Origin: Comamonadaceae bacterium
Lineage (GTDB): Bacteria > Pseudomonadota > Gammaproteobacteria > Burkholderiales > Burkholderiaceae_C
Assembly: GCA_947478725.1 (NCBI GenBank)
Contig: CANJWZ010000013.1
Span: 1 to 64,000 of the forward strand
Reading direction: 5' to 3'
Length of the DNA stretch: 64,000 nt
Shown: positions 9,338 through 18,829 of the stretch, piece after piece
How positions within the stretch are numbered: position 1 is the first letter of the stretch
Layout: the number at the start of each line of letters is the position of its first letter
Notes under the pieces: model-generated
What the model was told of the DNA's origin: nothing
Database searches by the model: none
Seen by the model: the letters and a program-made list of their open reading frames with translations, nothing else
Position numbers and translations under genes: made by a program

Positions 9338-10555
9338 ATGAACCATACTTTTGCTCAGTTCTCTCGCCTGTTCATAGCGCTCGCGGCCTTCGGCTTGGGC
9401 AACGCCGCTCACGCCCAGAATTTACCGATCACCAGCGGCCAAAAAGCCACGGCAAGCCAGGTGGCAAAAACCGGCGTGCCACTGCCAGACCTGGCGCCCA
9501 ACGCACCCGACAGTTACACCGTCAAAAGTGGCGACACCTTTTGGGCCATCTCAGGCCTGTTTTTGAAAACGCCATGGCGCTGGCCCGAGCTGTGGGGCAT
9601 GAATTTGCAGGACATCAAAAACCCACACCGCATTTACCCAGGTCAGCAACTGGTGCTGGAGAAAACCAATGGCCGCGCCACCTTGCGCACAAAGCGGGCC
9701 AGCGCCTTTGACAGCCCGCCCACCGAGTCTGTGCGGCTGTCGCCCCGCACCCGGGTTGAATCGCTGGCCGATGCATCGATTCCAGCACTGGCGTCACGCA
9801 TGATCGAACCCTTTTTGGCAGAGCCCCTGATTGTTGACGCGGATGCCTTCTCTGTAGCGCCGCGAATCGTGGCTGCGCAGGAAGGCCGGGTGTTGCTCAG
9901 CCGAGGTGACCGGGCTTATGCCCGCGGTGACTACAGCAATGCGGCAGGCAAGCCGCTGAGCGACGCCAAAGGCCAGCCTGTCGGCTACCGCGTCTTTCGC
10001 AATGCCACGCCGTTAAAAGACCCCACCACGGGCGCCATCCTTGGCTATGAAGCGCAGTTTGTGGGTCGGGCAGAACTGGTGCGCGGCGAGTCGGTTCAGC
10101 AGGTCTTGCGCAAGGATGGAACGTACGCCGACGAAACCGTGCCCGCCACCATCGACATCGTGTTTGCCAAGGAAGAAATGCGCGTCGGCGACCGGCTGGT
10201 GGCCGAACCCGAGCGCAGCTCACAAAGCTACGTGCCGCGGGCACCCGCGGTTCCCGTGGCGGGTCAAATTGTGTCGGTTTACGGCAGTGCCGTGCGTTTT
10301 GCGTCAGCAAACGAGGTGGTGGTGATCAACCGGGGCAGCAAGGACGGCATGGAGCGCGGCCACGTGATGGCTATTTTGAAAGATGGCGAACGCCTGACCG
10401 ACCGCACCGACAGCGCCACCACATCCATCAAGCTGCCCAACGAGCGCAATGGTTTGCTGATGGTGTTTCGCACCTTTGACAAGCTGTCTTACGCGCTGGT
10501 GCTGCAAATCACCGACGGCGTGAAAGTTGGCGACCGCATCGCCAACCCCAACTGA
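9338..10555 (+). CDS. Exported LysM-domain protein
   Basis: 405 residues from the ATG at 9338. A signal peptide covers about residues 1-26 (hydrophobic core, then AAHAQ). A LysM peptidoglycan-binding domain follows at about 55-110 (YTVKSGDTFWAISGLFL, PGQQLVLE). The rest is a long domain without catalytic motifs I recognise. It probably binds the cell wall in the periplasm. The position between def (divergent) and dprA is familiar in this bacterial group. The longer open frame from 9176 is rejected because it would hide the signal peptide. Confidence 0.85.
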   Translation: MNHTFAQFSRLFIALAAFGLGNAAHAQNLPITSGQKATASQVAKTGVPLPDLAPNAPDSYTVKSGDTFWAISGLFLKTPWRWPELWGMNLQDIKNPHRIYPGQQLVLEKTNGRATLRTKRASAFDSPPTESVRLSPRTRVESLADASIPALASRMIEPFLAEPLIVDADAFSVAPRIVAAQEGRVLLSRGDRAYARGDYSNAAGKPLSDAKGQPVGYRVFRNATPLKDPTTGAILGYEAQFVGRAELVRGESVQQVLRKDGTYADETVPATIDIVFAKEEMRVGDRLVAEPERSSQSYVPRAPAVPVAGQIVSVYGSAVRFASANEVVVINRGSKDGMERGHVMAILKDGERLTDRTDSATTSIKLPNERNGLLMVFRTFDKLSYALVLQITDGVKVGDRIANPN

Positions 10556-10590
10556 GCCGAATTGAACCCGTCACAAGCCAGGCACGAGCC

Positions 10591-11736
10591 TTGGAGCGCG
10601 CTGAACTCAAAGCCTGGTTGCGCCTGACGCTGAGCCCGGGCGTGGGCAACGAAACGGCACGCAAACTGCTTGCCGCTTTCGGGTCGGCTGAGGCCGTGTT
10701 TGGGCAAAGCCCAGCCGCGTTGCGCCAACTAGGCAGCGACAAACTGGTCAGCGCCATCACCACCGAGCCCCCCAAACTGGCCGATCTGCTGCAAGCCACG
10801 TGTGACTGGCTGGCAGGTGCAGACAACCGCGCCGTTGCGCCGATTGGCAGCACGCACTACCCGGCAGCCTTGCTCCAGATTGAAGACCCGCCGCTGGTAC
10901 TTTACATGATGGGAAGCCCCATAAATCATGCACTAAGCGCTATTTATAACATAGCATCGAATCTCGCCATCGTTGGCAGCCGCAACCCCACGCCACAAGG
11001 TGAACAAAACGCCCGGCAGTTTGCCAAAGCCTTTGCCGAGCAGGGCTTGTGCATTGTGTCTGGCATGGCACTGGGGGTCGATGGCGCGGCGCATGACGGC
11101 GCCTTGCTGGGCAGCGCAAGTCGTGAAGGCTGCGCGACCATGGCCGTGGTCGGCACCGGCCTGGACCGCGTCTATCCCAAAAAGCATTTGGCGCTGGCGC
11201 ATCGCATTGCGGCCAACGGCTTGATCATCAGCGAATTCCCTCTGGGCACGCCACCTCTGACCGCCAACTTTCCCAAACGCAACCGCATCATTTCGGGCTT
11301 GTCAGTGGGCACGCTGGTGGTCGAAGCTGCGCTCAAATCAGGCTCGCTCATCACAGCACGCATGGCCGTTGAACAAGGCAAAGAGGTGTTTGCTATTCCC
11401 GGCTCCATTCACTCGCCGCAGTCGCGCGGCTGCCATTATTTGATCAAGCAGGGCGCCAAGTTGGTGGAGACCGCACAGGACGTGATGGAGGAATTGAACA
11501 TCCCTTTGCCAGCCGGCATACGCTTGCCGGGCGATGATGATGGCGACGACGAAGCAGCCGAGGGCGATTCGTCATTCCTGTCGGCGCTGGGCTTTGACAT
11601 GGTCAGCCTGGACGCCATCCAGGCCCGCACCGGGCTGCCCACGCCCGAGTTGCAAGCCAGGCTGCTTGAGCTTGAGCTCGACGGCCTGCTTATGCGGCTG
11701 CCTGGTGGCTTGTTTCAACGGGTGTCGAAAGGCTGA
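10591..11736 (+). CDS. dprA: DNA-processing protein DprA
   Basis: Loads RecA on incoming single-stranded DNA during natural transformation. 381 residues. The Rossmann-type core carries LAIVGSRNPTPQGE, IVSGMALGVDGAAHDGAL, and PKRNRIISGLS with SGSLITARMA. A C-terminal winged helix follows a DDDGDDEAAEG linker. The start appears to be TTG at 10591; no in-frame ATG fits better. Residues about 109-125 (GSPINHALSAIYNIASN) are a low-GC stretch that looks like a family A repeat in the loop before the Rossmann fold. The last 47 bases overlap the convergent ior gene. Confidence 0.92.
   Translation: MERAELKAWLRLTLSPGVGNETARKLLAAFGSAEAVFGQSPAALRQLGSDKLVSAITTEPPKLADLLQATCDWLAGADNRAVAPIGSTHYPAALLQIEDPPLVLYMMGSPINHALSAIYNIASNLAIVGSRNPTPQGEQNARQFAKAFAEQGLCIVSGMALGVDGAAHDGALLGSASREGCATMAVVGTGLDRVYPKKHLALAHRIAANGLIISEFPLGTPPLTANFPKRNRIISGLSVGTLVVEAALKSGSLITARMAVEQGKEVFAIPGSIHSPQSRGCHYLIKQGAKLVETAQDVMEELNIPLPAGIRLPGDDDGDDEAAEGDSSFLSALGFDMVSLDAIQARTGLPTPELQARLLELELDGLLMRLPGGLFQRVSKG
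10921..10956. repeat. Dispersed repeat family A, inside dprA
   Basis: CACTAAGCGCTATTTATAAC then ATAGC: an AT-rich block with the AGCGCTATTTATA core, in frame, within an otherwise GC-rich gene. It lengthens the loop before LAIVGSRNP by roughly ten residues by eye. Confidence 0.45.
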
Positions 11737-14700
11737 AGTCCTTCATCAGCCCGGCCCACTGCAAGCGCGCGGTTTTGACGTTGCGCTCTTTCACATGGCC
11801 AAAGCCTTTGATGAGTTCCGGAATGCGCGCCACATCAACAGCCAGCGCATGGTTGCTGGCGTTCAGGGTATTGAGCAGCGTATCAATGGAGGCCTTGTAG
11901 TCAACGATCAGCGCCCGCTCCATCTGGCGCTCTTGCGTTTTGCCAAACACGTCAAGCGCCGTGCCACGCAAGCCTTTGAACTTGGCCAACACTTTGAAAG
12001 CCGTCAGCATCCAGGGCCCGAACTTTTGCTTTTGCAACTCGCCCTTCTCGTTTTTCTTCGAAATCATCGGCGGCGCCAGGTTGTAATTGATTTTGAAATC
12101 GCCTTCAAACATGGCGTTGACTTTGTTTAAAAACGTCGTGTCGGTGTGCAGGCGTGCGACTTCGTATTCGTCTTTGTAGGCCATCAGTTTGAACAGGTAG
12201 CGGGCCACGTTTTGCGTGAGCAGGGTTTTACCCAGACCTGACTCGACACGCTCGACCTTGCGCACAAATGCTTCATATGTTTTGGCATAGTCAGCGTTTT
12301 GGTAAGCGGTTAAAAATTCAACCCGCTTGGCCACCAAGACATCGACGCTGCCACTTGCCTGCCGGGATTCAGGCATAGCAATCACATGGGCGGGTGCAAA
12401 CAACTTCTCAACCGATGGCAAGTCATGCGCCGCGCGGCGGCCCCAGGCAAAGGCGGTTTTGTTGTTGTCCACCGCCACCGCGTTGAGTTCGATGGCGCGA
12501 ATCAGTGAATCAAGGCTCAGCGGTATCCAGCCTTTTTGCCACGCATAGCCCAGCAGCATCGGGTTGGTATAAATGCTGTCGCCCATCAGCTTGGTGGCGG
12601 CCAGGTCGGCATTGAAGATGCCAAGCTTGTCGGCACCCACAGCTTTTGAGATTTCCGCCTGGCAAGCGCTACCGGGATTGGTCCACGCGCCGTTGTGCAC
12701 AAACGATGCCGTCGGCGCGCTGTGGGCATTGAGCACCACATGCGTTCTGCCGGTCTGCGTGCGCAGCATGGTTTCCTTGTTGGCCGCCACGATGGGGTCG
12801 CAACCGATGATCAGGTCTGCACCGGCTGTGCCCACCCGCGTGGTGCAAATATCACCCGGCGCGTTGGCAATCAGCACATGGCTCCAGGTGCTGCCACCTT
12901 TTTGCGCCAGGCCTGCCGCGTCTTGCGTGACGATGCCTTTGCCTTCAATGTGCGCAGCCATGCCCAGCAGTTGGCCGATGGTGATGACACCGGTGCCGCC
13001 CACGCCAGCCACCACGGCGCCCCAGACTTGCGATGTGAGCAGCTCATCGATAACAGGCGCTGGCAGCTCGCCCAAGGCGTGAGGGTTGAGCGTGTTGTCT
13101 GCCTTGCTTTTTTTCTTGAGCTGGCCGCCTTCAACCGTGAGGAAGCTCGGGCAAAAACCTTTGACGCAGGAGATGTCTTTGTTGCAGGTGCTCTGGTTGA
13201 TTTGCCGCTTGCGGCCAAACTCGGTCTCCAGCGGCTCCACGCTCATGCAGTTGGACTGGACGCTGCAGTCGCCGCAGCCTTCACAGACCAGTTCATTGAT
13301 CACCACGCGCTTGGCCGGGTCGACCATCGTGCCGCGCTTCCTGCGGCGGCGCTTTTCAGTCGCACAGGTCTGGTCGTAAATGATGACGGTGGTGCCTTTG
13401 ATCTCGCGCAGCTGCTTTTGCAGCGCATCGAGTTCATCACGGTGGTGCACCGTCACGCCTTGCGCCAGTGCGACGCCGTCGTACTTTTCAGGCTCGTCAG
13501 TCACGACAATGGTTTTGACAGCGCCTTCTGCCAGCATCGACTGGGAGATCTGCCCCACAGAGTGGCCTTCGGGTCGCTCGCCAATTTGCTGGCCGCCCGT
13601 CATCGCTACCGCGTCGTTGTACAAAATTTTGTAGGTGATGTTCACGCCTGCGGCAATCGACTGGCGAATCGCCAGCAAGCCGCTGTGAAAGTAAGTGCCA
13701 TCGCCCACGTTGGCAAACACGTGCGTGTCGTGGGTGAAGGGTTGCTGGCCCACCCAAGGCACGCCCTCACCGCCCATTTGGGTAAAGCCCATGGTTGACC
13801 GGTCCATCCACAGCGCCATGTAGTGGCAGCCAATACCGGCCATGGCGCGCGAACCTTCAGGGACTTTGGTGGACGTGTTGTGCGGGCAACCCGAGCAAAA
13901 CCACGGCGTGCGTTCGCTGTCGACAGTCAGCACTGTGAGCGATTTTTCTTTGGCCTCCAGCACGGCCAGGCGGGCGTCAATGCGGGCTGTCATGTCAGCA
14001 TCGAGACCGAGCTTTTTGACCCGCTGGGCAATCGCTTTGGCAATCAGTGCAGGCGACAAATCAGCATTGGCGCGCAGCAGCGTGTTGGCCGATGGGTTGG
14101 GCATGCTCCACTCCCCGCCACCGTGTTGGCCAGCGTCACCAAACTTGCCCACAATGTTGGGCCGCACATCAGCGCGCCAGTTGTACAGCTCTTCTTTGAG
14201 CTGGTATTCAATCACTTGGCGCTTTTCTTCGATCACCAAAATTTCTTGCAGGCCGGTGGCAAATTCACGCGTCAGCTGCGCCTCCAGCGGCCACACCACG
14301 CCCACCTTGTGCAACCGGATGCCCAGCTGCTGACAGGCGGTATCGTCCAAACCCAAATCCATCAGCGCCTGGCGCGTGTCGTTGTAGGCCTTGCCGCTGG
14401 CGATCATGCCAAACCGGTCCTGCTTGCTTTCAATCGCGTTGTAGTTCAGCCGGTTGGCGCGGATGTAGGCCAGTGCGGCATACCACTTGGTGTCAAACAG
14501 CCGCTCTTCTTGCGCCAGCGGCGCGTCGGGCCAGCGAATATGCACGCCACCCGGCGGCATGGCAAAGTCGGTGGGGATGTTGATGTGCACCCGCTCCGGG
14601 TCAATCATCGCGCTGGCGGACGATTCAACAATTTCCTGAATCGTCTTCATGGCCGCCCACACGCCGGAGTAACGGCTCAGCGCAATTGCGTGCAGGCCAA

Positions 14701-15280
14701 GATCCAGAATCTCCTGCACGCTGGCCGGAAAAAACACCGGTAGACCGCAGGCTTTGAAAATATGGTCGCTCTGGTGTGCAGCAGTTGAGCTTTTTGAAAT
14801 GTGGTCGTCCCCTGCAATCGCTAACGCCCCACCCCAAGGCGTGGTGCCGGCCATATTGGCGTGCTTGAAGACATCCGACGTGCGGTCAACCCCAGGCCCC
14901 TTGCCGTACCAGATACCAAACACGCCATCAAACTTGTTGCTGCCCGGTGGCGCAAAACCCAGTTGCTGCGTGCCCCATACGGCGGTGGCGGCCAGCTCTT
15001 CATTGACACCGGGTTGAAACACGATGTTGCGCGCCTTCAGGTATTTGGCGGCCTTCCATAGCGCCTGGTCATAACCGCCCAGGGGCGAGCCACGGTAGCC
15101 CGAGATGAAGCCCGCTGTGTTTTTACCTTGCAGCTTGTCGCGCAATTGCTGGAGCATCGGCAGCTTGACGAGCGCCTGCACGCCGCTCATGAAGGCGTGA
15201 CCGTAGTCCAAACTGTATTTGTCATCCAGAGTGACTGTTTCCAGTGCTTTACGAATGTGGTCAGGCAGCGGGGCGTTCAT
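11690..15280 (-). CDS. Indolepyruvate ferredoxin oxidoreductase, fused subunits
   Basis: Large (1196-residue) fused 2-oxoacid:ferredoxin oxidoreductase of the indolepyruvate family, which oxidatively decarboxylates aryl pyruvates to acyl-CoA using thiamine diphosphate and Fe-S clusters. The N-terminal part (to about 600) is alpha-like, with ISGYRGSPLGGYD near the start and a TPP-binding domain (DGTYFHSG). A ferredoxin-like segment at about 660-710 carries CEGCGDCSVQSNC. The gamma-like domain begins near 735 (VAGVGGTGVITIGQLLG). Divergent from an Lrp-type gene that probably controls it. The 3' end overlaps dprA by 47 bases in the convergent sense. Confidence 0.9.
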   Translation of the reverse strand: MNAPLPDHIRKALETVTLDDKYSLDYGHAFMSGVQALVKLPMLQQLRDKLQGKNTAGFISGYRGSPLGGYDQALWKAAKYLKARNIVFQPGVNEELAATAVWGTQQLGFAPPGSNKFDGVFGIWYGKGPGVDRTSDVFKHANMAGTTPWGGALAIAGDDHISKSSTAAHQSDHIFKACGLPVFFPASVQEILDLGLHAIALSRYSGVWAAMKTIQEIVESSASAMIDPERVHINIPTDFAMPPGGVHIRWPDAPLAQEERLFDTKWYAALAYIRANRLNYNAIESKQDRFGMIASGKAYNDTRQALMDLGLDDTACQQLGIRLHKVGVVWPLEAQLTREFATGLQEILVIEEKRQVIEYQLKEELYNWRADVRPNIVGKFGDAGQHGGGEWSMPNPSANTLLRANADLSPALIAKAIAQRVKKLGLDADMTARIDARLAVLEAKEKSLTVLTVDSERTPWFCSGCPHNTSTKVPEGSRAMAGIGCHYMALWMDRSTMGFTQMGGEGVPWVGQQPFTHDTHVFANVGDGTYFHSGLLAIRQSIAAGVNITYKILYNDAVAMTGGQQIGERPEGHSVGQISQSMLAEGAVKTIVVTDEPEKYDGVALAQGVTVHHRDELDALQKQLREIKGTTVIIYDQTCATEKRRRRKRGTMVDPAKRVVINELVCEGCGDCSVQSNCMSVEPLETEFGRKRQINQSTCNKDISCVKGFCPSFLTVEGGQLKKKSKADNTLNPHALGELPAPVIDELLTSQVWGAVVAGVGGTGVITIGQLLGMAAHIEGKGIVTQDAAGLAQKGGSTWSHVLIANAPGDICTTRVGTAGADLIIGCDPIVAANKETMLRTQTGRTHVVLNAHSAPTASFVHNGAWTNPGSACQAEISKAVGADKLGIFNADLAATKLMGDSIYTNPMLLGYAWQKGWIPLSLDSLIRAIELNAVAVDNNKTAFAWGRRAAHDLPSVEKLFAPAHVIAMPESRQASGSVDVLVAKRVEFLTAYQNADYAKTYEAFVRKVERVESGLGKTLLTQNVARYLFKLMAYKDEYEVARLHTDTTFLNKVNAMFEGDFKINYNLAPPMISKKNEKGELQKQKFGPWMLTAFKVLAKFKGLRGTALDVFGKTQERQMERALIVDYKASIDTLLNTLNASNHALAVDVARIPELIKGFGHVKERNVKTARLQWAGLMKDFSLSTPVETSHQAAA

Positions 15281-15398
15281 GGTTTTTGTCTCCGGGAATA
15301 GCAGTTTTTACTCAAGCAAAGTGTATGCCGATTACGCGGATAAATCATTGCGTGATTGGTCTGTTTTAGCCTTTTCAAAGCAAGGATCTTGCTGCAAA

Positions 15399-15887
15399 AT
15401 GCAGTTTATGGAAAAACTCGATAAGTTTGACGTCGCTATTTTGGTGCAACTGCAAACCGATGCGCGCCAAACCAATGCCGAGCTGGCCTCGCGGGTCGGC
15501 CTGTCTGCCGCGCCCTGCTGGCGGCGCGTGCGCGCGCTTGAAGAGGCCGGCTTCATCACCGGTTACCGGGCTGAGATCAATCGCCACAAAATCGGCCTGG
15601 GGGTGCTGGCCTTTGTGCGGCTGGACGCCGACCGTAACAGCGCAGACGCCACGGGTCGCCTCGAAGAGGCGATCAAACACATGCCTGAAGTCGTGGCCTG
15701 CCACTACATCAGCGGCACCGGCACCTTTGAGCTGCAAGTGGTGGCTCAGGACCTGGAAACCTTCAGCCAGTTCGCCCTGAAAAAACTCATGAGCCTGCCG
15801 CATGTGAAAGACATTCACACCAGCTTTTCTCTGGGGGAAGTCAAAGCCAGCAGCGCGCTGCCGTTAGGACATTTGGGGCTGGGTTAA
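15399..15887 (+). CDS. Lrp/AsnC-family transcriptional regulator
   Basis: 162 residues from the ATG at 15399, which has AAGGA about 12 bases upstream; an ATG at 15408 is possible. The N-terminal helix-turn-helix reads LDKFDVAILVQLQTDARQTN then AELASRVGLS. The C-terminal half is the RAM effector-binding domain (HYISGTGTFELQVVAQDLE). Such regulators usually respond to amino acids and control the divergent gene, here the indolepyruvate oxidoreductase, with 118 bases between the two starts. Confidence 0.9.
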   Translation: MQFMEKLDKFDVAILVQLQTDARQTNAELASRVGLSAAPCWRRVRALEEAGFITGYRAEINRHKIGLGVLAFVRLDADRNSADATGRLEEAIKHMPEVVACHYISGTGTFELQVVAQDLETFSQFALKKLMSLPHVKDIHTSFSLGEVKASSALPLGHLGLG

Positions 15888-15949
15888 TCACAGAGGTTGC
15901 GACGCATCTGAATGTGCACGCCAGCCCATGCGTCACGAATTGGTCACAA

Positions 15950-16513
15950 ATGGTTTTTAGTATTCAAAAGGTGAAAAGCATCAAGAAAACTCTCGGCTGG
16001 TTCAGCCTTTTTGTGTCGCTAACGATGTTCAGCGCCCACATCGCTTCGGCCCAAACCATGCCCGCGCCTACCGGCGCAGCGACTGAGCTTCGGTTTCGGG
16101 ATTTTTTCCGGATGCCGATGGGCCCGCGCGGACTGGAGATCAGCGACACCTTGCGCCGCGCCGATGGCAAGACTGTGACGCTCACCGGCTACATGGTGCA
16201 GCAAGAGACCCCCGCCATCGGTTCTTTCATGCTGACGCCGCGCCCCGTGCAAATGAGTGAGCACGCAGACGGCAACGCAGACGACTTGCCGCCCGCCACC
16301 GTGCTGGTTGAACTGGACCCAACGCAAAAAGACTGGGCCGTGACTCATGTGCGCGGCCTCATCTCTTTGACAGGCAAGCTGGCGGTAGGTCGCCATGAAG
16401 GACTGGATGGGCGCATTTCTTGGGTGCAACTTCAGCTTGGTGCCGACGCCGCGCGCAGCATGAGCCCGCCTGAGCAGGCGCTGCACCAGCAAAGCCATCA
16501 GCACAAGCATTGA
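15950..16513 (+). CDS. Exported protein of unknown function, DUF3299-like
   Basis: 187 residues from the ATG at 15950; a GTG at 15914 is also possible. A signal peptide covers about the first 35 residues (FSLFVSLTMFSAHIASAQ). The body has KTVTLTGYMVQQETPAIGSF then MLTPRPV, which reminds me of DUF3299 proteins, but the usual cysteine-containing metal-binding part is missing. The C-terminus is histidine-rich (HQQSHQHKH), hinting at metal binding. It precedes the alkaline phosphatase on the same strand, 151 bases apart. Confidence 0.65.
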   Translation: MVFSIQKVKSIKKTLGWFSLFVSLTMFSAHIASAQTMPAPTGAATELRFRDFFRMPMGPRGLEISDTLRRADGKTVTLTGYMVQQETPAIGSFMLTPRPVQMSEHADGNADDLPPATVLVELDPTQKDWAVTHVRGLISLTGKLAVGRHEGLDGRISWVQLQLGADAARSMSPPEQALHQQSHQHKH

Positions 16514-16664
16514 CATCAAGTCTGACCACCTTTACGCATGTTGTGTCTTTAGATTCCGGTTTTTAGTCTCTTTGTTTCTGGTTTTTTCTGTTTCTTCCGC
16601 GCCTTCAATGCGACCTTTGCCGTCATCCGATGTTCATTTTTTCGTGATCTAAACCAAGCCCTCC
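16514..16664 (+). promoter_or_regulatory. Leader of the alkaline phosphatase gene with a possible Pho box
   Basis: T-rich spacer. At 16620-16637 CCGTCAT-CCGA-TGTTCAT has the 7-4-7 layout of a PhoB site (consensus CTGTCAT repeated); the first half matches 6 of 7 and the second 4 of 7. Regulation by phosphate starvation is likely for this gene family, but the site itself is only a candidate. Confidence 0.3.
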
Positions 16665-18743
16665 ATGAAATCTATCAAACACCCCATTTCAAAACAGTTT
16701 CATACGCACCTGCTAGCGCTTGTGATCGCAGCTACGGCTGCGACCTGCTGGATTGGCGCAGCGCAAGCGGCGCCATCGGTGAGCCGGTTGACACCGCCGA
16801 GCGAGCTGTTTTCAAGCGGCAATGCCGCGCCCGTGATTGCCCGGTTTTTACCCGGCCAGCGCTTTGACCTTCAGGCCACCTTGCGACCCGACGATGCGGG
16901 CAAGACCATCACCGGCGCTCGTTTTTCAATCGACGGCAAACTGGTGCAAGCGACTGTGGCGCTGCGCGACTGCAGCGCCGGCTGCAACACGGGCATCCCC
17001 AAAAATGCCGTTGTGGCCACCGTTCGGGCGGTGACTGTGGCCAGGCAAGGCCTGCATACTTTCAGCGTGAGCGGCACACAAAGTGATGGTCAGACCGTCA
17101 CGGCCACTGGCAATTTTGAGGTTGTGCCCCTGGTGGTGGGCGGCCAGAAGATCAAAAACATCATCATCATGCTGGGCGATGGCATGGGCGCAGCGCAGCG
17201 CACCGGGGCTCGCATTGTGTCGGGCGGCTACGCCCAGGGCAAAGCCATCGCACCCCTGGCAATGGACACGTTTCCTGTGACAGGCATGGTTAAAACCGCG
17301 TCCCTCAACTCGGTGGTCACTGACTCTGCGCCAGGCATGACAGCGTATGTTTCGGGCAATAAAAACAACAACAATGAAGAGGGTGTGTTTCCGGATGACA
17401 CCACCGATGTCTTTGACAACCCGCGCATTGAGTATTTGAGTGAGTACCTGCACCGTACCCAGGGCAAGGCGCTCGGCCTTGTGACCACATCAGATGTGTT
17501 TGACGCCACACCCGCGGGCAACGCTGTGCACACCAGCAGCCGGGGCGCAGGCACCGGTATCGTCGATCAATATCTTGATGACCGCGGCCTGACGGGCTTG
17601 TCGGTGCTGATGGGTGGCGGACGCAAATGGTTTTTGCCGGCCAGCACGCCAGGCTCCGAGCGCGGCGATAAAACCGACTACGCTTTTTCCAGCACCGATG
17701 CGCACACGTCAGAGATTGTCAAGCGCTGGGGTGCAGCGCCAGGAAAGATCGACAAAGAGCGTGACTTGCTGGCCGATTTTCAAAGCGCCGGATTTCGCTA
17801 CGCTGCCGACAAAACAGCGCTGGATGCGATTGACCCCACCAAGACGGATCGCTTGCTGGGCCTTTTTGCCTACGCCAACATGAACGTCGCGCTTGACAAA
17901 ATTGACGGTCGCCGCAGCCGGCAAAAAGGTTTGACCGGCCGCGTGGTGGACGATTTTGGTCTGCCGGACCAACCCATGCTCGACGAGATGACAGTCAAGG
18001 CGCTGGCGGTTCTCGAGCGGCAGAAAAACGGCTTTGTCCTGATGGTTGAGGGCGCATCGATCGACAAACAGGCGCACAACATGGACACCGAGCGCTGGTT
18101 GCTGGACACCATCGAGTTTGACCGTGCCATCAAGGTTGCACAAGAATTTTCGCGTCGCCGGGGCGACACGCTGGTGATCGTGACCGCAGACCATGAATGC
18201 TCTGGCGCGGCTTTGATTGGCGGCTCCATGGTGACCGATGCCAAGCTGCAAGAACTGGTTCGCGAAGGCGGCGCGGCCAACTTGCGAGACAGCGTTGTGG
18301 GCATTTACGAGAAGGCGGGCTTTCCCAAATACAAAATGTCTGGCGACGGCTACCCGCAAACCACCGACATAGACTACCGCCTGCTGGTGGGCTATGGTGC
18401 CAATTCAGACCGTTTTGAAGACCAGCGTACCAACGACAAGCCGCTGCAGGACTCGCAGCAGCCATTTGTCAAAAAAGAACCTTTGTCAGCCTACCCGGCC
18501 AGCCCCATGGCGCGCGACGCCGAAGGCAAATACATGGTGACGGGCCAGGTGCCGGGCTCCAGCGCGGTTCACACGGCCACCGACATTCCGCTGTCCGCGT
18601 TTGGGCCGGGCGCTTGGGCTTTTACCGGCTTGATGGACAACACCGACGTGTTTTTCAAACTGGCCCAGGCATCGCTCAAAGGCGCGGTCATGCCAGAGGG
18701 CCTGATGAGCAAAACAGGCTCTGGCAAACGCAAACCCCAGTAG
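16665..18743 (+). CDS. Alkaline phosphatase with N-terminal Ig-like domain
   Basis: 692-residue secreted phosphomonoesterase. Signal peptide about 1-36 (AAQA cut). Residues 40-155 look like an Ig-like or Big-type domain (RFSIDGKLVQATVAL, GLHTFSVSGT). The PhoA-superfamily domain starts near 165 with NIIIMLGDGMG (metal-binding Asp172), then VVTDSAPGMTAYVSG with the Ser221 nucleophile, MVEGASIDKQAHNMD and VTADHECSG for the other metal ligands. Longer than E. coli PhoA because of the front domain and inserts. It probably frees phosphate from organic esters in the periplasm. Confidence 0.88.
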   Translation: MKSIKHPISKQFHTHLLALVIAATAATCWIGAAQAAPSVSRLTPPSELFSSGNAAPVIARFLPGQRFDLQATLRPDDAGKTITGARFSIDGKLVQATVALRDCSAGCNTGIPKNAVVATVRAVTVARQGLHTFSVSGTQSDGQTVTATGNFEVVPLVVGGQKIKNIIIMLGDGMGAAQRTGARIVSGGYAQGKAIAPLAMDTFPVTGMVKTASLNSVVTDSAPGMTAYVSGNKNNNNEEGVFPDDTTDVFDNPRIEYLSEYLHRTQGKALGLVTTSDVFDATPAGNAVHTSSRGAGTGIVDQYLDDRGLTGLSVLMGGGRKWFLPASTPGSERGDKTDYAFSSTDAHTSEIVKRWGAAPGKIDKERDLLADFQSAGFRYAADKTALDAIDPTKTDRLLGLFAYANMNVALDKIDGRRSRQKGLTGRVVDDFGLPDQPMLDEMTVKALAVLERQKNGFVLMVEGASIDKQAHNMDTERWLLDTIEFDRAIKVAQEFSRRRGDTLVIVTADHECSGAALIGGSMVTDAKLQELVREGGAANLRDSVVGIYEKAGFPKYKMSGDGYPQTTDIDYRLLVGYGANSDRFEDQRTNDKPLQDSQQPFVKKEPLSAYPASPMARDAEGKYMVTGQVPGSSAVHTATDIPLSAFGPGAWAFTGLMDNTDVFFKLAQASLKGAVMPEGLMSKTGSGKRKPQ

Positions 18744-18767
18744 CAAGGGGGTTGACACCTGTCACGA

Positions 18768-18793
18768 AAGCCAGCGAATTGCTGGCTTTTTTC
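18768..18793 (+). terminator. Intrinsic terminator behind the alkaline phosphatase gene
   Basis: Perfect 8-base stem AAGCCAGC / GCTGGCTT with loop GAATT, followed by a run of T. Lies 25 bases after the stop codon, between two convergent genes. Confidence 0.85.
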
Positions 18794-18829
18794 GGCCCCT
18801 GTTTTTTCGAGCCGCTGCAGGCAGGCCCT

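Noticed and set aside
12695-13798. 367-codon plus-strand open frame inside the indolepyruvate oxidoreductase gene
   Set aside because: Antisense shadow caused by GC-rich codons; no protein features.
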